In this document: in pieces, positions 1-6,273 of the stretch | Layout: every line of letters begins with the position of its first letter | How positions within the stretch are numbered: position 1 is the stretch's first letter | Source of the DNA: Clostridia bacterium | GTDB lineage: Bacteria > Bacillota > Clostridia > Christensenellales > Aristaeellaceae | Assembly (NCBI GenBank): GCA_017527065.1 | Contig: JAFXQO010000042.1 | Location: 53,205-117,204 of the forward strand | DNA length: 64,000 nucleotides | Direction: 5' to 3' | The notes under the pieces: model-generated | What the model was told of the DNA's origin: nothing | What the model saw: the letters and a program-made list of their open reading frames with translations, nothing else | Database searches by the model: none | Made by a program: the position numbers and the translations under genes

Positions 1-495
1 ATAGCTTCTCCGGCGCTAAACCAGTTTTTCTCTGAATTATCTTGCGCATATTGTCTGACAATTTGAACAAGCTAGGCTCCCCTTTCTGATTATTCTTAGC
101 TTTACCATTATATGTGACTGTGCCCTGCACGTCAAGACGATGCGGATATTTTTAATCTTCTTCTTATGTTTTAACTTCCTACGTTCACTCTTATTCTTGC
201 CATCGCAAGATATTTCCTTCAGGCAAAATATACCTTCCAAGAAAAACATTTGCAAACAATAGTAGTATACCTTATATGCCGGCGTATGTCAATGACAATC
301 TGCGAGAATGTGCGCAACAAAGGCGAGCCAGCTCCCGCCAGCCCGCCCTCACCGCCCAGTCAGTCACCGCAGGGCTTTATGATTTACACCGCGTATTCTT
401 AATAAAACTATAATTTGAACGACAATGGAGCGCCTGCCAGATAGCAGACGCTCCACGCCATTGAGAAGAAGATAGATATGGGATTCGTCGGCCTT
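1..495. other. No confident gene; AT-rich flank inside the mobile element
   Basis: I see no convincing coding sequence here. The only longer reading frame (37-255, minus strand) would encode a very basic 72-residue peptide with no recognisable domain and no clear ribosome binding site, so it is not called. The stretch lies downstream of the leftward operon that ends at 496. It contains one GC-rich hairpin (427-454) and otherwise only AT-rich sequence. Confidence 0.5.
427..454 (-). terminator. Hairpin after the leftward small-gene operon
   Basis: GGAGCG (427-432) pairs with CGCTCC (449-454) and is extended by CTGC/GCAG. The hairpin lies 42 bases beyond the last gene of the leftward operon. 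The following minus-strand sequence is only moderately T-rich, so it may be an mRNA-stabilising hairpin instead of a true terminator. Confidence 0.4.
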
Positions 496-861
496 TTACA
501 TGGCATCACCCCTCTCACCGAAGAAAGCGCTCATCAACTTGCCGTCATAGACGGTCAGATTTGCCAGGTCATTTCCGGTCAGCCCTTTTGACAGTACGTC
601 GGGCACTGTGGGATGATCTTCAAGCGCGACGATATGCTTATGGACATAATCTCCATACTCGGATGACGCCCATTTGACGCTGCCATCTGTCGTGAACAGG
701 CTACGCTTAGTCAGCCGGTCGCCGACTAGTTGCCGCGCTTCGTCCTCGGTCAGGGCCATGCGCTCAATTCCAACATCACTTTTAACCCAATCATCGCGGC
801 GGCTCTCCGTTTGGAAAACCGCCACGTCGTAAGGCCAGCTAGTTTCTGCCGCATAGAACAT
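496..861 (-). CDS. Hypothetical protein (121 aa), last gene of leftward operon
   Basis: I do not recognise this 121-residue soluble protein. It is rich in acidic and aromatic residues, has no signal peptide or membrane segment, and shows no catalytic motif. The ATG at 861 follows a strong GGGGAGGA ribosome binding site at 7-base spacing and lies 3 bases after the stop of the upstream gene, so the two are translationally linked. It is the fourth and last gene of the operon that starts at 1799 behind an operator-bearing promoter. Context (regulator, toxin-antitoxin, recombinase) suggests mobile-element maintenance or transfer, but that is inference. Confidence 0.6.
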   Translation of the reverse strand: MFYAAETSWPYDVAVFQTESRRDDWVKSDVGIERMALTEDEARQLVGDRLTKRSLFTTDGSVKWASSEYGDYVHKHIVALEDHPTVPDVLSKGLTGNDLANLTVYDGKLMSAFFGERGDAM

Positions 862-864
862 AGG

Positions 865-1098
865 TCATTCCTCCCCATCTTCAGTCGTAAGGATGAAATG
901 GAAGACGCTCATGATCTGGTCGCGGATGCTGTCGCGTTGCGGCCAAGTCAGGCTTTCGGCGTAGAACAGGCGGAACTCGCGGTCGGTAATGTCGTAGAAG
1001 GCTTTCAGGGGCGTCCCATCGGTCAAGGTCAACTCGGCCTCGAACCAGTCGAAAATGTCGCCGGTCATGCGCTGAATGTTGTTAATCTTGATCTTCAT
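865..1098 (-). CDS. Hypothetical protein (77 aa), DUF2442-like fold possible
   Basis: This is an unrecognised small acidic protein. The ATG at 1098 is preferred over the in-frame ATG at 1107, because AAAGG abuts the latter and is about 9 bases from the former. The text has a beta-rich look (LTDGTPLKAFYDITDREFRLFY) reminiscent of small DUF2442-type or immunity-like proteins, but no family can be claimed. It is the third gene of the leftward operon and directly precedes the gene ending at 496. There is no transmembrane segment. Confidence 0.55.
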   Translation of the reverse strand: MKIKINNIQRMTGDIFDWFEAELTLTDGTPLKAFYDITDREFRLFYAESLTWPQRDSIRDQIMSVFHFILTTEDGEE

Positions 1099-1186
1099 TA
1101 AAATCATTCCTTTCTATTTGATAGCTGTATTTGTGAATCTTGATTTGTCGCGTTGGTGTGACTCACCTTTTACCCCGGAGGGCGGA

Positions 1187-1216
1187 GGCGTGTTATCGTC
1201 AGGATGTTAACACGCC
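1187..1216 (-). promoter_or_regulatory. Perfect 9-bp inverted repeat between two operon genes
   Basis: GGCGTGTTA (1187-1195) and TAACACGCC (1208-1216) form a hairpin with a 12-base loop in the 133-base gap between the second and third genes of the leftward operon. No T-run follows on the minus strand. It could be an attenuator, an RNA-processing site or a protein-binding palindrome; its role is unknown. Confidence 0.4.
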
Positions 1217-1231
1217 CCCTGGTTGGGTGGG

Positions 1232-1558
1232 TCAAGCGGTCAGAGGTTGGGTCTGGCTCTCGCCGAAGAAACTGCCGATGTAGGTTGCGCCGTCGCCCTT
1301 GCTGGCGTAGATCAGTACTGCCTGAAATAGGCACTTGCTGCCGTGCAGGACTTCGCGTCCTGCCGCCTTCCAACCAGCCCACGTGTTGACGGCTTCAGTC
1401 ACGCCCGCTTCAGCCTTAGCCGCCTCGATTCGTGCGCTGTTGATGGGTTCGGCCTTAGCCGCCAGCCATGCCCGGTGAAGGGCTTCACCGAAGGTTATAA
1501 CGGCCTTTCGGAAGATGCGCCAAGCGCGGGTCATGATGGCCTTCAGATTGTATTTCAT
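1232..1558 (-). CDS. Small basic hypothetical protein typical of Clostridial mobile elements (108 aa)
   Basis: The protein begins MKYNLKAIMTRAWRIFRK, an amphipathic basic N-terminus that I associate with small uncharacterised proteins of conjugative elements in gut Firmicutes. That association is from memory and not proven here. A strong AAAGGAGGT ribosome binding site precedes the ATG at 1558. The rest is Ala-rich and helical. It is the second gene of the leftward operon. The N-terminal helix may bind membrane or nucleic acid, but no activity can be assigned. Confidence 0.6.
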   Translation of the reverse strand: MKYNLKAIMTRAWRIFRKAVITFGEALHRAWLAAKAEPINSARIEAAKAEAGVTEAVNTWAGWKAAGREVLHGSKCLFQAVLIYASKGDGATYIGSFFGESQTQPLTA

Positions 1559-1592
1559 GTCCGGTCAACCTCCTTTGCGTTTGGGAGGGCGG

Positions 1593-1799
1593 TCAAGCCG
1601 CCCTCTTGATCTCCACTTCGTAACCCTGATCTTTCATGTCCTCGGCGAAGTCCTCAGCCTCTTCCAGGGAATCAAAGAACTCGCAGTCGTCATACTCATC
1701 GTTGATGTAGTTGACTTTGAAGGTGACTTCGTCGCAGGTCTCAAAGTCCTCATGGTACCATTCGTTCATGGTCCGTTCGATCATCATCATTTCGCGCAT
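1593..1799 (-). CDS. Small acidic hypothetical protein (68 aa), first gene of leftward operon
   Basis: This 68-residue protein is very acidic (many D/E) with a met-rich start and a C-terminal helix. It has the charge profile of DNA-mimic or anti-repressor proteins, but no family is recognised. The ATG at 1799 follows GGGAGG at 8-base spacing. Its promoter (TTGAAT-N17-TATAAT at 1862-1834) holds a perfect palindrome in the spacer, so the operon is almost certainly repressed by the divergent regulator at 1975. Being the first gene of a repressed operon facing away from a Cro/CI-like protein, it is an attractive anti-repressor candidate; that is inference. Confidence 0.55.
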   Translation of the reverse strand: MREMMMIERTMNEWYHEDFETCDEVTFKVNYINDEYDDCEFFDSLEEAEDFAEDMKDQGYEVEIKRAA

Positions 1800-1833
1800 T
1801 TTGTTTGCCTCCCTCTCTCAACCTTGTGACCTA

Positions 1834-1862
1834 ATTATAACTCCAGTTCTGGAGATATTCAA
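1834..1862 (-). promoter_or_regulatory. Leftward promoter with operator O1 in its spacer
   Basis: Read on the minus strand, TTGAAT (1862-1857), a 17-base spacer and TATAAT (1839-1834) form a near-consensus sigma-A promoter for the operon starting at 1799. The perfect palindrome CTCCAGTTCTGGAG (plus strand 1841-1854) fills the spacer, so a protein bound there would block RNA polymerase. Confidence 0.8.
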
Positions 1863-1909
1863 GACGGCAGAGTCACCAAAGATTGAGACTATTTTTTGTG
1901 CAACATTAT

Positions 1910-1952
1910 CTCCAGTTCTGGAGTTGATTTCGCGGAGGTTTTATGCTATACT
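1910..1952 (+). promoter_or_regulatory. Rightward promoter with operator O2 abutting the -35 box
   Basis: TTGATT (1924-1929), 17 bases, TATACT (1947-1952) make the promoter of the regulator gene at 1975. A second copy of CTCCAGTTCTGGAG lies at 1910-1923 and ends exactly where the -35 begins. O1 and O2 share further flanking bases when one is inverted (TATCTCCAG...CTGGAGTT), and their centres are 69 bp apart. Confidence 0.8.
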
Positions 1953-1974
1953 CTTTGCGAAGGGAGTGTATAAA

Positions 1975-2208
1975 ATGATCGTATATGACAAGGCTCTCGC
2001 ATTGTTTAAAGAGCGAGGAATCACCAGTTACACAGTGAAGCGCGACAAGGTAATAGGTCAAGAGAGTTGGAAGAAGCTCCAGCACGGTGGAGGGATTGAC
2101 ACGCGAACCTTGAATGCTCTTTGCAAATATCTAAACTGTCAACCGGGAGACCTGCTTGAATATCGTCCCGATGAGGAAGACGAGGCGCAGAAGTCAGAAG
2201 GCGAATAG
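1975..2208 (+). CDS. Cro/CI-type helix-turn-helix regulator (77 aa)
   Basis: This is a single-domain XRE-family DNA-binding protein of the short HTH_26 type. The helix-turn-helix covers about residues 15-55 (VIGQESWKKLQHGG, then DTRTLNALCKYLNCQPGDLL), followed by an acidic tail. The ATG at 1975 is chosen because AGGGAG lies 8 bases upstream and the promoter at 1924-1952 would not transcribe any earlier start. It is transcribed divergently from the four-gene leftward operon and is the obvious ligand of the two CTCCAGTTCTGGAG palindromes: O1 would shut off the leftward promoter, and O2 upstream of its own -35 suggests autoregulation. This layout mimics a phage or ICE immunity switch. Confidence 0.85.
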   Translation: MIVYDKALALFKERGITSYTVKRDKVIGQESWKKLQHGGGIDTRTLNALCKYLNCQPGDLLEYRPDEEDEAQKSEGE

Positions 2209-2248
2209 TGCCTAATCACGCATCATTGAGGGATTGTATTTAAGATGC

Positions 2249-2277
2249 TTGACTTTTTATAGGATATATCCTATAAT
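2249..2277 (+). promoter_or_regulatory. higBA promoter with 18-bp palindromic operator
   Basis: TTGACT (2249-2254), 17 bases, TATAAT (2272-2277). The spacer and the start of the -10 form the perfect palindrome TATAGGATATATCCTATA (2258-2275). HigA antitoxins are known to autorepress through such operators. Confidence 0.8.
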
Positions 2278-2300
2278 CTAACCAAAGAAGCGAGGCACGC

Positions 2301-2666
2301 ATGAAAATAGAAGTCCTATTCTACGACCTGCCAAACGGCGAAGAGCCTGTCAAAGTATTCTTGGATTCGCTCGATCATAAAATGAGAGCAAAGATGCTAC
2401 GGGAAATTGAGCTTCTGGAGAATAATGGCCCTGAGCTAAGAGAGCCGGATTCAAAGAATATTGGTGACGGTATCTTTGAGCTTCGCGCGAAGATCGGTTC
2501 TGATATATCGCGCGTGCTATACTTCTTCTTCATCGGTCGAAGGGCGATTCTGACAAATGGATTTGTCAAGAAGACGCAAAAGACACCAGAGGGAGAGATA
2601 GACAAGGCGAGACGTTACCGCGCAGAGTATCTAAGCAGGGAGGCGAAACAGCATGACAAACTTTAA
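2301..2666 (+). CDS. higB: HigB/RelE-family toxin (phage Gp49-like)
   Basis: The protein is 121 residues long. The fold signature of RelE/HigB mRNA interferases of the Gp49-like group is visible: an N-terminal strand (IEVLFYDLPNGEEPV), two helices, and the strands GDGIFELRAKIG, SRVLYFFFIG and AILTNGFVKKTQKTP. Such toxins cut mRNA on the ribosome. The toxin gene precedes the antitoxin, the order typical for hig loci, and overlaps it by 14 bases. The C-terminal part carries the basic residues (KKTQK) used for RNA binding. The promoter with an 18-bp palindrome directly upstream indicates autoregulation by the antitoxin complex. Confidence 0.88.
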   Translation: MKIEVLFYDLPNGEEPVKVFLDSLDHKMRAKMLREIELLENNGPELREPDSKNIGDGIFELRAKIGSDISRVLYFFFIGRRAILTNGFVKKTQKTPEGEIDKARRYRAEYLSREAKQHDKL

Positions 2667-2937
2667 GGATTATCTCAGAGAGCAGATGAAAGACCCTGAG
2701 TTTAAGAAAGAGTATGACGCGCTCGAAGTAGAATATGCCATTAAGCAAGCTATGCTCGACGCGCGGAAGGCCAGCGGATTAACGCAAAAAGAATTAGCTG
2801 ACCGGACAGGCATAGCACAGGGAGACATTAGCAAGCTGGAGAATGGGACGGCTAATCCTTCTCTCAAAACATTGAAACGTCTGGCCGCTGGTATGGGTAT
2901 GAAAATCAAGATTGAGTTTGTCGAGGCTCATTCGTAA
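2653..2937 (+). CDS. higA: HigA-type XRE antitoxin
   Basis: This 94-residue protein has a short N-terminal helical arm followed by a classic helix-turn-helix at residues about 36-88 (SGLTQKELADRTGIAQGDISKLENG). It would neutralise the HigB toxin encoded just upstream and bind the palindrome in the shared promoter. The reading frame overlaps the toxin's 3' end by 14 bases, so translation is coupled. One base after its stop a third gene begins (TAATATG), showing a three-gene operon. Confidence 0.88.
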   Translation: MTNFKDYLREQMKDPEFKKEYDALEVEYAIKQAMLDARKASGLTQKELADRTGIAQGDISKLENGTANPSLKTLKRLAAGMGMKIKIEFVEAHS

Positions 2938-2938
2938 T

Positions 2939-3181
2939 ATGATTCGTCGAATTGCCAGAGTAGAACCTTTGCCAGATTATAAGCTGTCGGTCGTCTTTGA
3001 TGATGGTAAGCATGTCGTGTATGACGTAAAGGGAGACTTTGCCTTACCTGGCTATTCTGCCATAAAGGAAGAGCGTTTATTTCAAACGGTGCAGCTTGAT
3101 GAAAGCCGAACGTGCGTTTCGTGGTCAAATGACATTGACCTTCCGAGCGATGTAATCTATGAGTATGGCGAAGAATGCTAA
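2939..3181 (+). CDS. DUF2442 family protein (80 aa)
   Basis: The sequence LPDYKLSVVFDDGKHVVYDV followed by FQTVQLDESRTCVSW and LPSDVIYEYG fits the DUF2442 family. These are small proteins repeatedly found beside toxin-antitoxin genes, with no established biochemical role. The ATG at 2939 lies one base behind the higA stop. An upstream TTG at 2912 would overlap higA and is less likely. Co-transcription with higBA suggests an accessory antitoxin or regulator, which is inference. Confidence 0.75.
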   Translation: MIRRIARVEPLPDYKLSVVFDDGKHVVYDVKGDFALPGYSAIKEERLFQTVQLDESRTCVSWSNDIDLPSDVIYEYGEEC

Positions 3182-3219
3182 TGTCACAAACAATAGTGAT
3201 ATAAGGCAAAACTATTCCC

Positions 3220-3250
3220 GCCAGGTCATATGCTGGCCTGCTTTTCTTTC
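3220..3250 (+). terminator. Rho-independent terminator after higBA-DUF2442
   Basis: GCCAG (3220-3224) pairs with CTGGC (3233-3237), followed by CTGCTTTTCTTTC. It lies 38 bases beyond the DUF2442 stop codon. The remaining 150 bases up to the recombinase gene are AT-rich with short direct repeats (CAATATCAATATC) and nothing recognisable. Confidence 0.55.
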
Positions 3251-3401
3251 AGAGACACGTTATCAAATACGGTCGAATCTGATAGAGTTTTTGGCACTAG
3301 TATGAAATGGCTCTTTTAGAGGCAATATCAATATCAAAACACATATCATAATGTAATCGTCAATAACTCCCCATATTGAGAGAACCGGAGGAATTAGACA
3401 C

Positions 3402-4025
3402 ATGATTATTGGCTATGCACGGGTAAGCACACAGGAGCAAAATCTCTACAGGCAGCTAGATAATCTGAAAGAGGCTGGATGCGAAAAAATCTTTTGTGAG
3501 AAAATGACCGGAACTAAGGCGGACAGACCCGAATTAACAGAAATGTTGAAGATGTTGAAGGTGAGAGCGGATCAGCGAAAAGAACACAAGGATAAGTCGG
3601 GAGAAGAGTTGGAATGTGACACGCTGGTCATTGATAGTTTTTCACGTTTGAGCAGAAGCACGAAGGACCTGTTGGATACAGTGGAGTGTCTGACGGCGGA
3701 GGGTGTGAATATTATATCGCTCAAAGAGCAGCTGAACACGACCACAGCTTCGGGTAAAATGATGTTGACGATGTTATCGGCGCTTAGTCAGTTTGAACGT
3801 GACCTCATCGTGGAGAGGACAAAAGACGGTCTGAAAGCAGCGAGGGCAAGAGGGCGTAAAGGTGGCAGACCGAAGGCGGGAAGTGTAAAAGCAAAAGCTG
3901 CGGCTATGGCGGCATATGATTCAAACGCTATGACAAACAAAGAAATCGCGGATCAATTCGGCGTCAGCACGGCCACGCTGAGTCGATGGATTAGAGAGCA
4001 CAAGGATAAGCAGGCTATCGGGTAG
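3402..4025 (+). CDS. Small serine recombinase (resolvase/invertase family)
   Basis: The 207-residue protein starts IIGYARVSTQEQN, with Ser9 the expected catalytic nucleophile. It continues with FCEKMTGTKADRPEL and SQFERDLIVERTKDGLKAARARGRKGGRP, the hallmarks of resolvase/DNA-invertase proteins. A C-terminal HTH_7-like domain (residues about 168-203, TNKEIADQFGVSTATLSRWI) binds DNA. Unusual points are a charged insertion of about 15 residues after the MLKML helix and SFSRLSRS where DRLGRS is typical. It is the last gene before the displaced rpsI end. Enzymes of this size usually resolve or invert DNA and seldom integrate into gene 3' ends, so it is probably not the element's integrase. A GGAGG site precedes the ATG. 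Confidence 0.9.
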   Translation: MIIGYARVSTQEQNLYRQLDNLKEAGCEKIFCEKMTGTKADRPELTEMLKMLKVRADQRKEHKDKSGEELECDTLVIDSFSRLSRSTKDLLDTVECLTAEGVNIISLKEQLNTTTASGKMMLTMLSALSQFERDLIVERTKDGLKAARARGRKGGRPKAGSVKAKAAAMAAYDSNAMTNKEIADQFGVSTATLSRWIREHKDKQAIG

Positions 4026-4220
4026 AGGTGGAACGGTCATACCATGCGAGGGGGATATGTTTACATCCTGAGTCTGCGTAGGAATCCTATTCAATTCGTC
4101 TAGGTGACTCATTTCACTCTGTCCCGAAAAAAATGACCTTGCATACTGCACGCATAAAGTGAATATCTATACCAAAATTAGTGGAATGTGTCTAAATTGT
4201 ATTAATAATAATTGTACGAA

Positions 4221-4280
4221 ATGCGCAAGAAGTACGGCCTGAAGGCCGCCCGCCGCGCGCCTCAGTTCTCCAAGCGCTGA
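4221..4280 (+). pseudogene. rpsI: Displaced 3' end of rpsI (attachment-site copy)
   Basis: The bases encode MRKKYGLKAARRAPQFSKR and a stop, which is the conserved C-terminus of ribosomal protein S9 (E. coli S9 ends RPQFSKR). An in-frame stop at 4209 shows there is no S9 gene in front of it. GC content jumps here from the AT-rich element to the GC-rich chromosome, and the native-looking terminator follows. I interpret the fragment as the original rpsI 3' end displaced when an element inserted. The complete rpsI, with an element-borne 3' end, should lie at the other junction outside the window. rpsI is a known ICE/IME insertion site in streptococci. Confidence 0.85.
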
Positions 4281-4302
4281 TCGAGACTTCAATATATCAA
4301 AA

Positions 4303-4340
4303 GGCCCCGGAATTCAATGTTCCGAGGCCTTTCTTTTATT
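4303..4340 (+). terminator. Rho-independent terminator of the original rpsI operon
   Basis: GGCCCCGGAA (4303-4312) pairs with TTCCGAGGCC (4320-4329) with one mismatch, followed by TTTCTTTTATT. It sits 22 bases past the rpsI stop. It also carries A-residues on the other side and can serve the converging gene ending at 4367. Confidence 0.8.
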
Positions 4341-4366
4341 CTCCGTTTCTCTTTCGTGGGAGATTT

Positions 4367-4939
4367 TTATTGCCTTTTCTGCAGCTCGTCCTCCAGCCGG
4401 ATGCCCTTCGCGTGGGCTTCCTTCGCGCGCTGCATGAACATGTCGATCATCTGGCGGTTGGTGACGCCTTGGGCGCGCATCTCGTTCTGCTTCTGCGCGA
4501 AGCTGTTCAGCCGCTCGCGCATCGCGTCGCGATAGGCGGCGTCCGGCGTTTCCGCGCCGACGCCATAGGCGTTCAGGCCGACCGCGCGGCAGTCGTTCAT
4601 GGCCATATCCATGTGATAGTCGCTGCTGACCACGGCCACGCGCTTGTCCGGCCCAATGAGGTCGAAGGCGTTGAGCATGTTCTCCAGCGTCACGCGGGAT
4701 TTGTCCTCCAGCTGGATGATATCCTCGGGCACACCGCGCTCGACGAGCATCTCCTTCATGACCTCCGCTTCGGTGCGCTCCCGCTCGTGCGTCAGCCCGC
4801 CGCAAGGCATGATCAGCGGCGCGCCGGTCTCGCGCCAGAGCGCGACAGCCCGGTCGATGCGGCGCTTGAGGTCATCCGAGGGCAAATTACCCGGCAAGAG
4901 CCTGTGTCCCAATACGATGATGACATCCGTCTTTTCCAT
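4367..4939 (-). CDS. YdcF/SanA family (DUF218) protein
   Basis: The 190-residue protein matches the DUF218/ElyC-SanA-YdcF family: VIIVLGHRLLPG at the N-terminus, PLIMPCGG, a RTEAEVMKEML helix, LEDKSRVTLENMLNA and VAVVSSDYHM. Family members have a Rossmann-like fold. Some are envelope-associated, and YdcF binds S-adenosylmethionine, but the reaction is unresolved. There is no membrane anchor here, so it is cytoplasmic. The ATG at 4939 is chosen because GGAGG lies 8 bases upstream; the TTG at 4954 overlaps that site. The C-terminal 60 residues are helical and charged. Confidence 0.8.
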   Translation of the reverse strand: MEKTDVIIVLGHRLLPGNLPSDDLKRRIDRAVALWRETGAPLIMPCGGLTHERERTEAEVMKEMLVERGVPEDIIQLEDKSRVTLENMLNAFDLIGPDKRVAVVSSDYHMDMAMNDCRAVGLNAYGVGAETPDAAYRDAMRERLNSFAQKQNEMRAQGVTNRQMIDMFMQRAKEAHAKGIRLEDELQKRQ

Positions 4940-4972
4940 TGCGGCATCCTCCAATCTTTTTCCCGTCCGGCC

Positions 4973-6088
4973 TCACTGCCGGGCCGCGATTTCCTTCACC
5001 AGCTGGTAATACTCCCGGCCGACGTTGTTGCCAAAGGTGGTGCGCAGTTTGTTGTAGGCGGCGCGCTGATTGGCGCTGGACGAAAAGATCTCCACGATCT
5101 GCGCGGCGATTTCCTCCGTCAGGCCGGCCTCCGTCAGCAGCGCCATGGGATCGGCGGGGGCGTCTTCCTGAGAGGGCTCGTTCCCGCCGAAGGCAGGTTC
5201 GGCGGCTGCGGTTTCCGGCTCAGCGGGCGTTTCCGTCGAAGCGGTCTCCGCGGCGGGGGCTTCGGCGACGTCGTCCGGCTCAATGGCCGCCGGCTCAGAC
5301 ACGCCTTCCAGCGGCGTCGCCTCGGGCAGGCTCAGCCAGCTGTTGCCGTCCTCGCCGTCCTCGATCCGGAACACATTGCCGAAGGTGCTCGTCAAATAAT
5401 TCAGCGGCTTTTTGCCGGAGCCCTTCTTGTCCGCCTGATATTCCGGCAGCCGGTTCAGCAGCGGGAAGAGCACGCCGGTCTGGATGCGGCCGCCGCGGGA
5501 GGACAGCTGCCTCATGATGAACTCCCGCAGGATGGCGACGCGTTCCTCGTGGCTGCGGCTGGCCGCCTTGGACGTGCGGGAGGGCTTCGGCGCGGGGGCC
5601 GCGGCTTCCGCCTTGGCGGGCGCGGGCTGTGGGTTCTGGGGTTTGGGGGCGGGCTGGGCCTTCTGCGCCTGCGGCTTGGTGGGCTGCAGCACCACGAAGC
5701 TGGTGCAGGCCGTGCGCCAGAGCTCGTTCGCCTTGTCCGTGCCCATGCCGATCACTTCGATGCCCGCCTCGCGCAGGCGGATGGACAGCGCGGAGAAATC
5801 GCTGTCGCTGGAGGCGATGATCACGCCGTCCACGTCCCCCGCCTGCAGCACGTCCATCGCGCCGATGACCAGAGCGATGTCGGAGGAGTTCTTGCCCTTC
5901 GCGGCCTTGATCGTCAGGTTGGGATGGATGGCGTATTTCAGAACCGGGGCCACCCAGGCGGACAGGGCCGTCGCCGCCCCATAGATTTCTTTATGCACGA
6001 CGGTGCCGAGGGAAGCCGCGTGGTTGAAAATGAGACCTGCCGAAGCGGGCAGTACGTTTTCAGCGTCAATGAGAATTGCCAGATTCAT
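4973..6088 (-). CDS. NYN-domain RNase-like protein with OST-HTH/LOTUS domain
   Basis: This is a 371-residue multi-domain protein. Residues 1-135 form a NYN (LabA/DUF88) nuclease-like domain with the expected acidic residues in LIDAENV (Asp8), NSSDIALVIGAMD and ASSDSDFSAL. After a Pro/Ala/Lys-rich linker (about 136-180), residues 180-265 resemble an OST-HTH (LOTUS) RNA-binding domain (LREFIMRQLSSRGGRIQTG ... LNYLTSTFGNVFRIE). A second acidic Pro/Ala linker leads to a C-terminal helical module (about 320-371) with another TFGNN motif. NYN proteins are thought to act on RNA, so cytoplasmic RNA turnover or quality control is likely. It is transcribed on its own ahead of the YdcF-like gene (33-base gap). 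Confidence 0.85.
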   Translation of the reverse strand: MNLAILIDAENVLPASAGLIFNHAASLGTVVHKEIYGAATALSAWVAPVLKYAIHPNLTIKAAKGKNSSDIALVIGAMDVLQAGDVDGVIIASSDSDFSALSIRLREAGIEVIGMGTDKANELWRTACTSFVVLQPTKPQAQKAQPAPKPQNPQPAPAKAEAAAPAPKPSRTSKAASRSHEERVAILREFIMRQLSSRGGRIQTGVLFPLLNRLPEYQADKKGSGKKPLNYLTSTFGNVFRIEDGEDGNSWLSLPEATPLEGVSEPAAIEPDDVAEAPAAETASTETPAEPETAAAEPAFGGNEPSQEDAPADPMALLTEAGLTEEIAAQIVEIFSSSANQRAAYNKLRTTFGNNVGREYYQLVKEIAARQ

Positions 6089-6217
6089 TTGAGGTACAGT
6101 CCTTTCTTTCGTTATGAATATACTATATCACAATCCCAGCCGAAAGTCCATATGCGCAGCGGCGCTGATGTTTATTAAACGTTTCGTCTTTGTTCATCTT
6201 CAGGCCATCTTTGCGCC

Positions 6218-6246
6218 TTGAAAGCGCCCGTTCGATGTGCTAAAAT
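6218..6246 (+). promoter_or_regulatory. Promoter of the clostripain-like gene
   Basis: TTGAAA (6218-6223), 17 bases, TAAAAT (6241-6246), leaving a short leader before the ATG at 6274. Confidence 0.65.
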
Positions 6247-6273
6247 GATTGCATGGAGAAATGGAGGATCATA

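Noticed and set aside
37-255. Minus-strand frame for a basic 72-residue peptide
   Set aside because: It has no ribosome binding site, no recognised domain and a composition expected from AT-rich non-coding DNA.
3402-4025. Serine recombinase as the integrase of the rpsI element
   Set aside because: Elements in the 3' end of rpsI are known to use tyrosine recombinases, and this protein has the size and domains of a resolvase/invertase; an integrase is expected at the other end.
4370-6178. Long plus-strand frame of 602 codons opposite the YdcF and NYN genes
   Set aside because: It is the GC-driven shadow of two well-supported minus-strand genes; its translation is Arg/Gly/Leu-rich with no domain.
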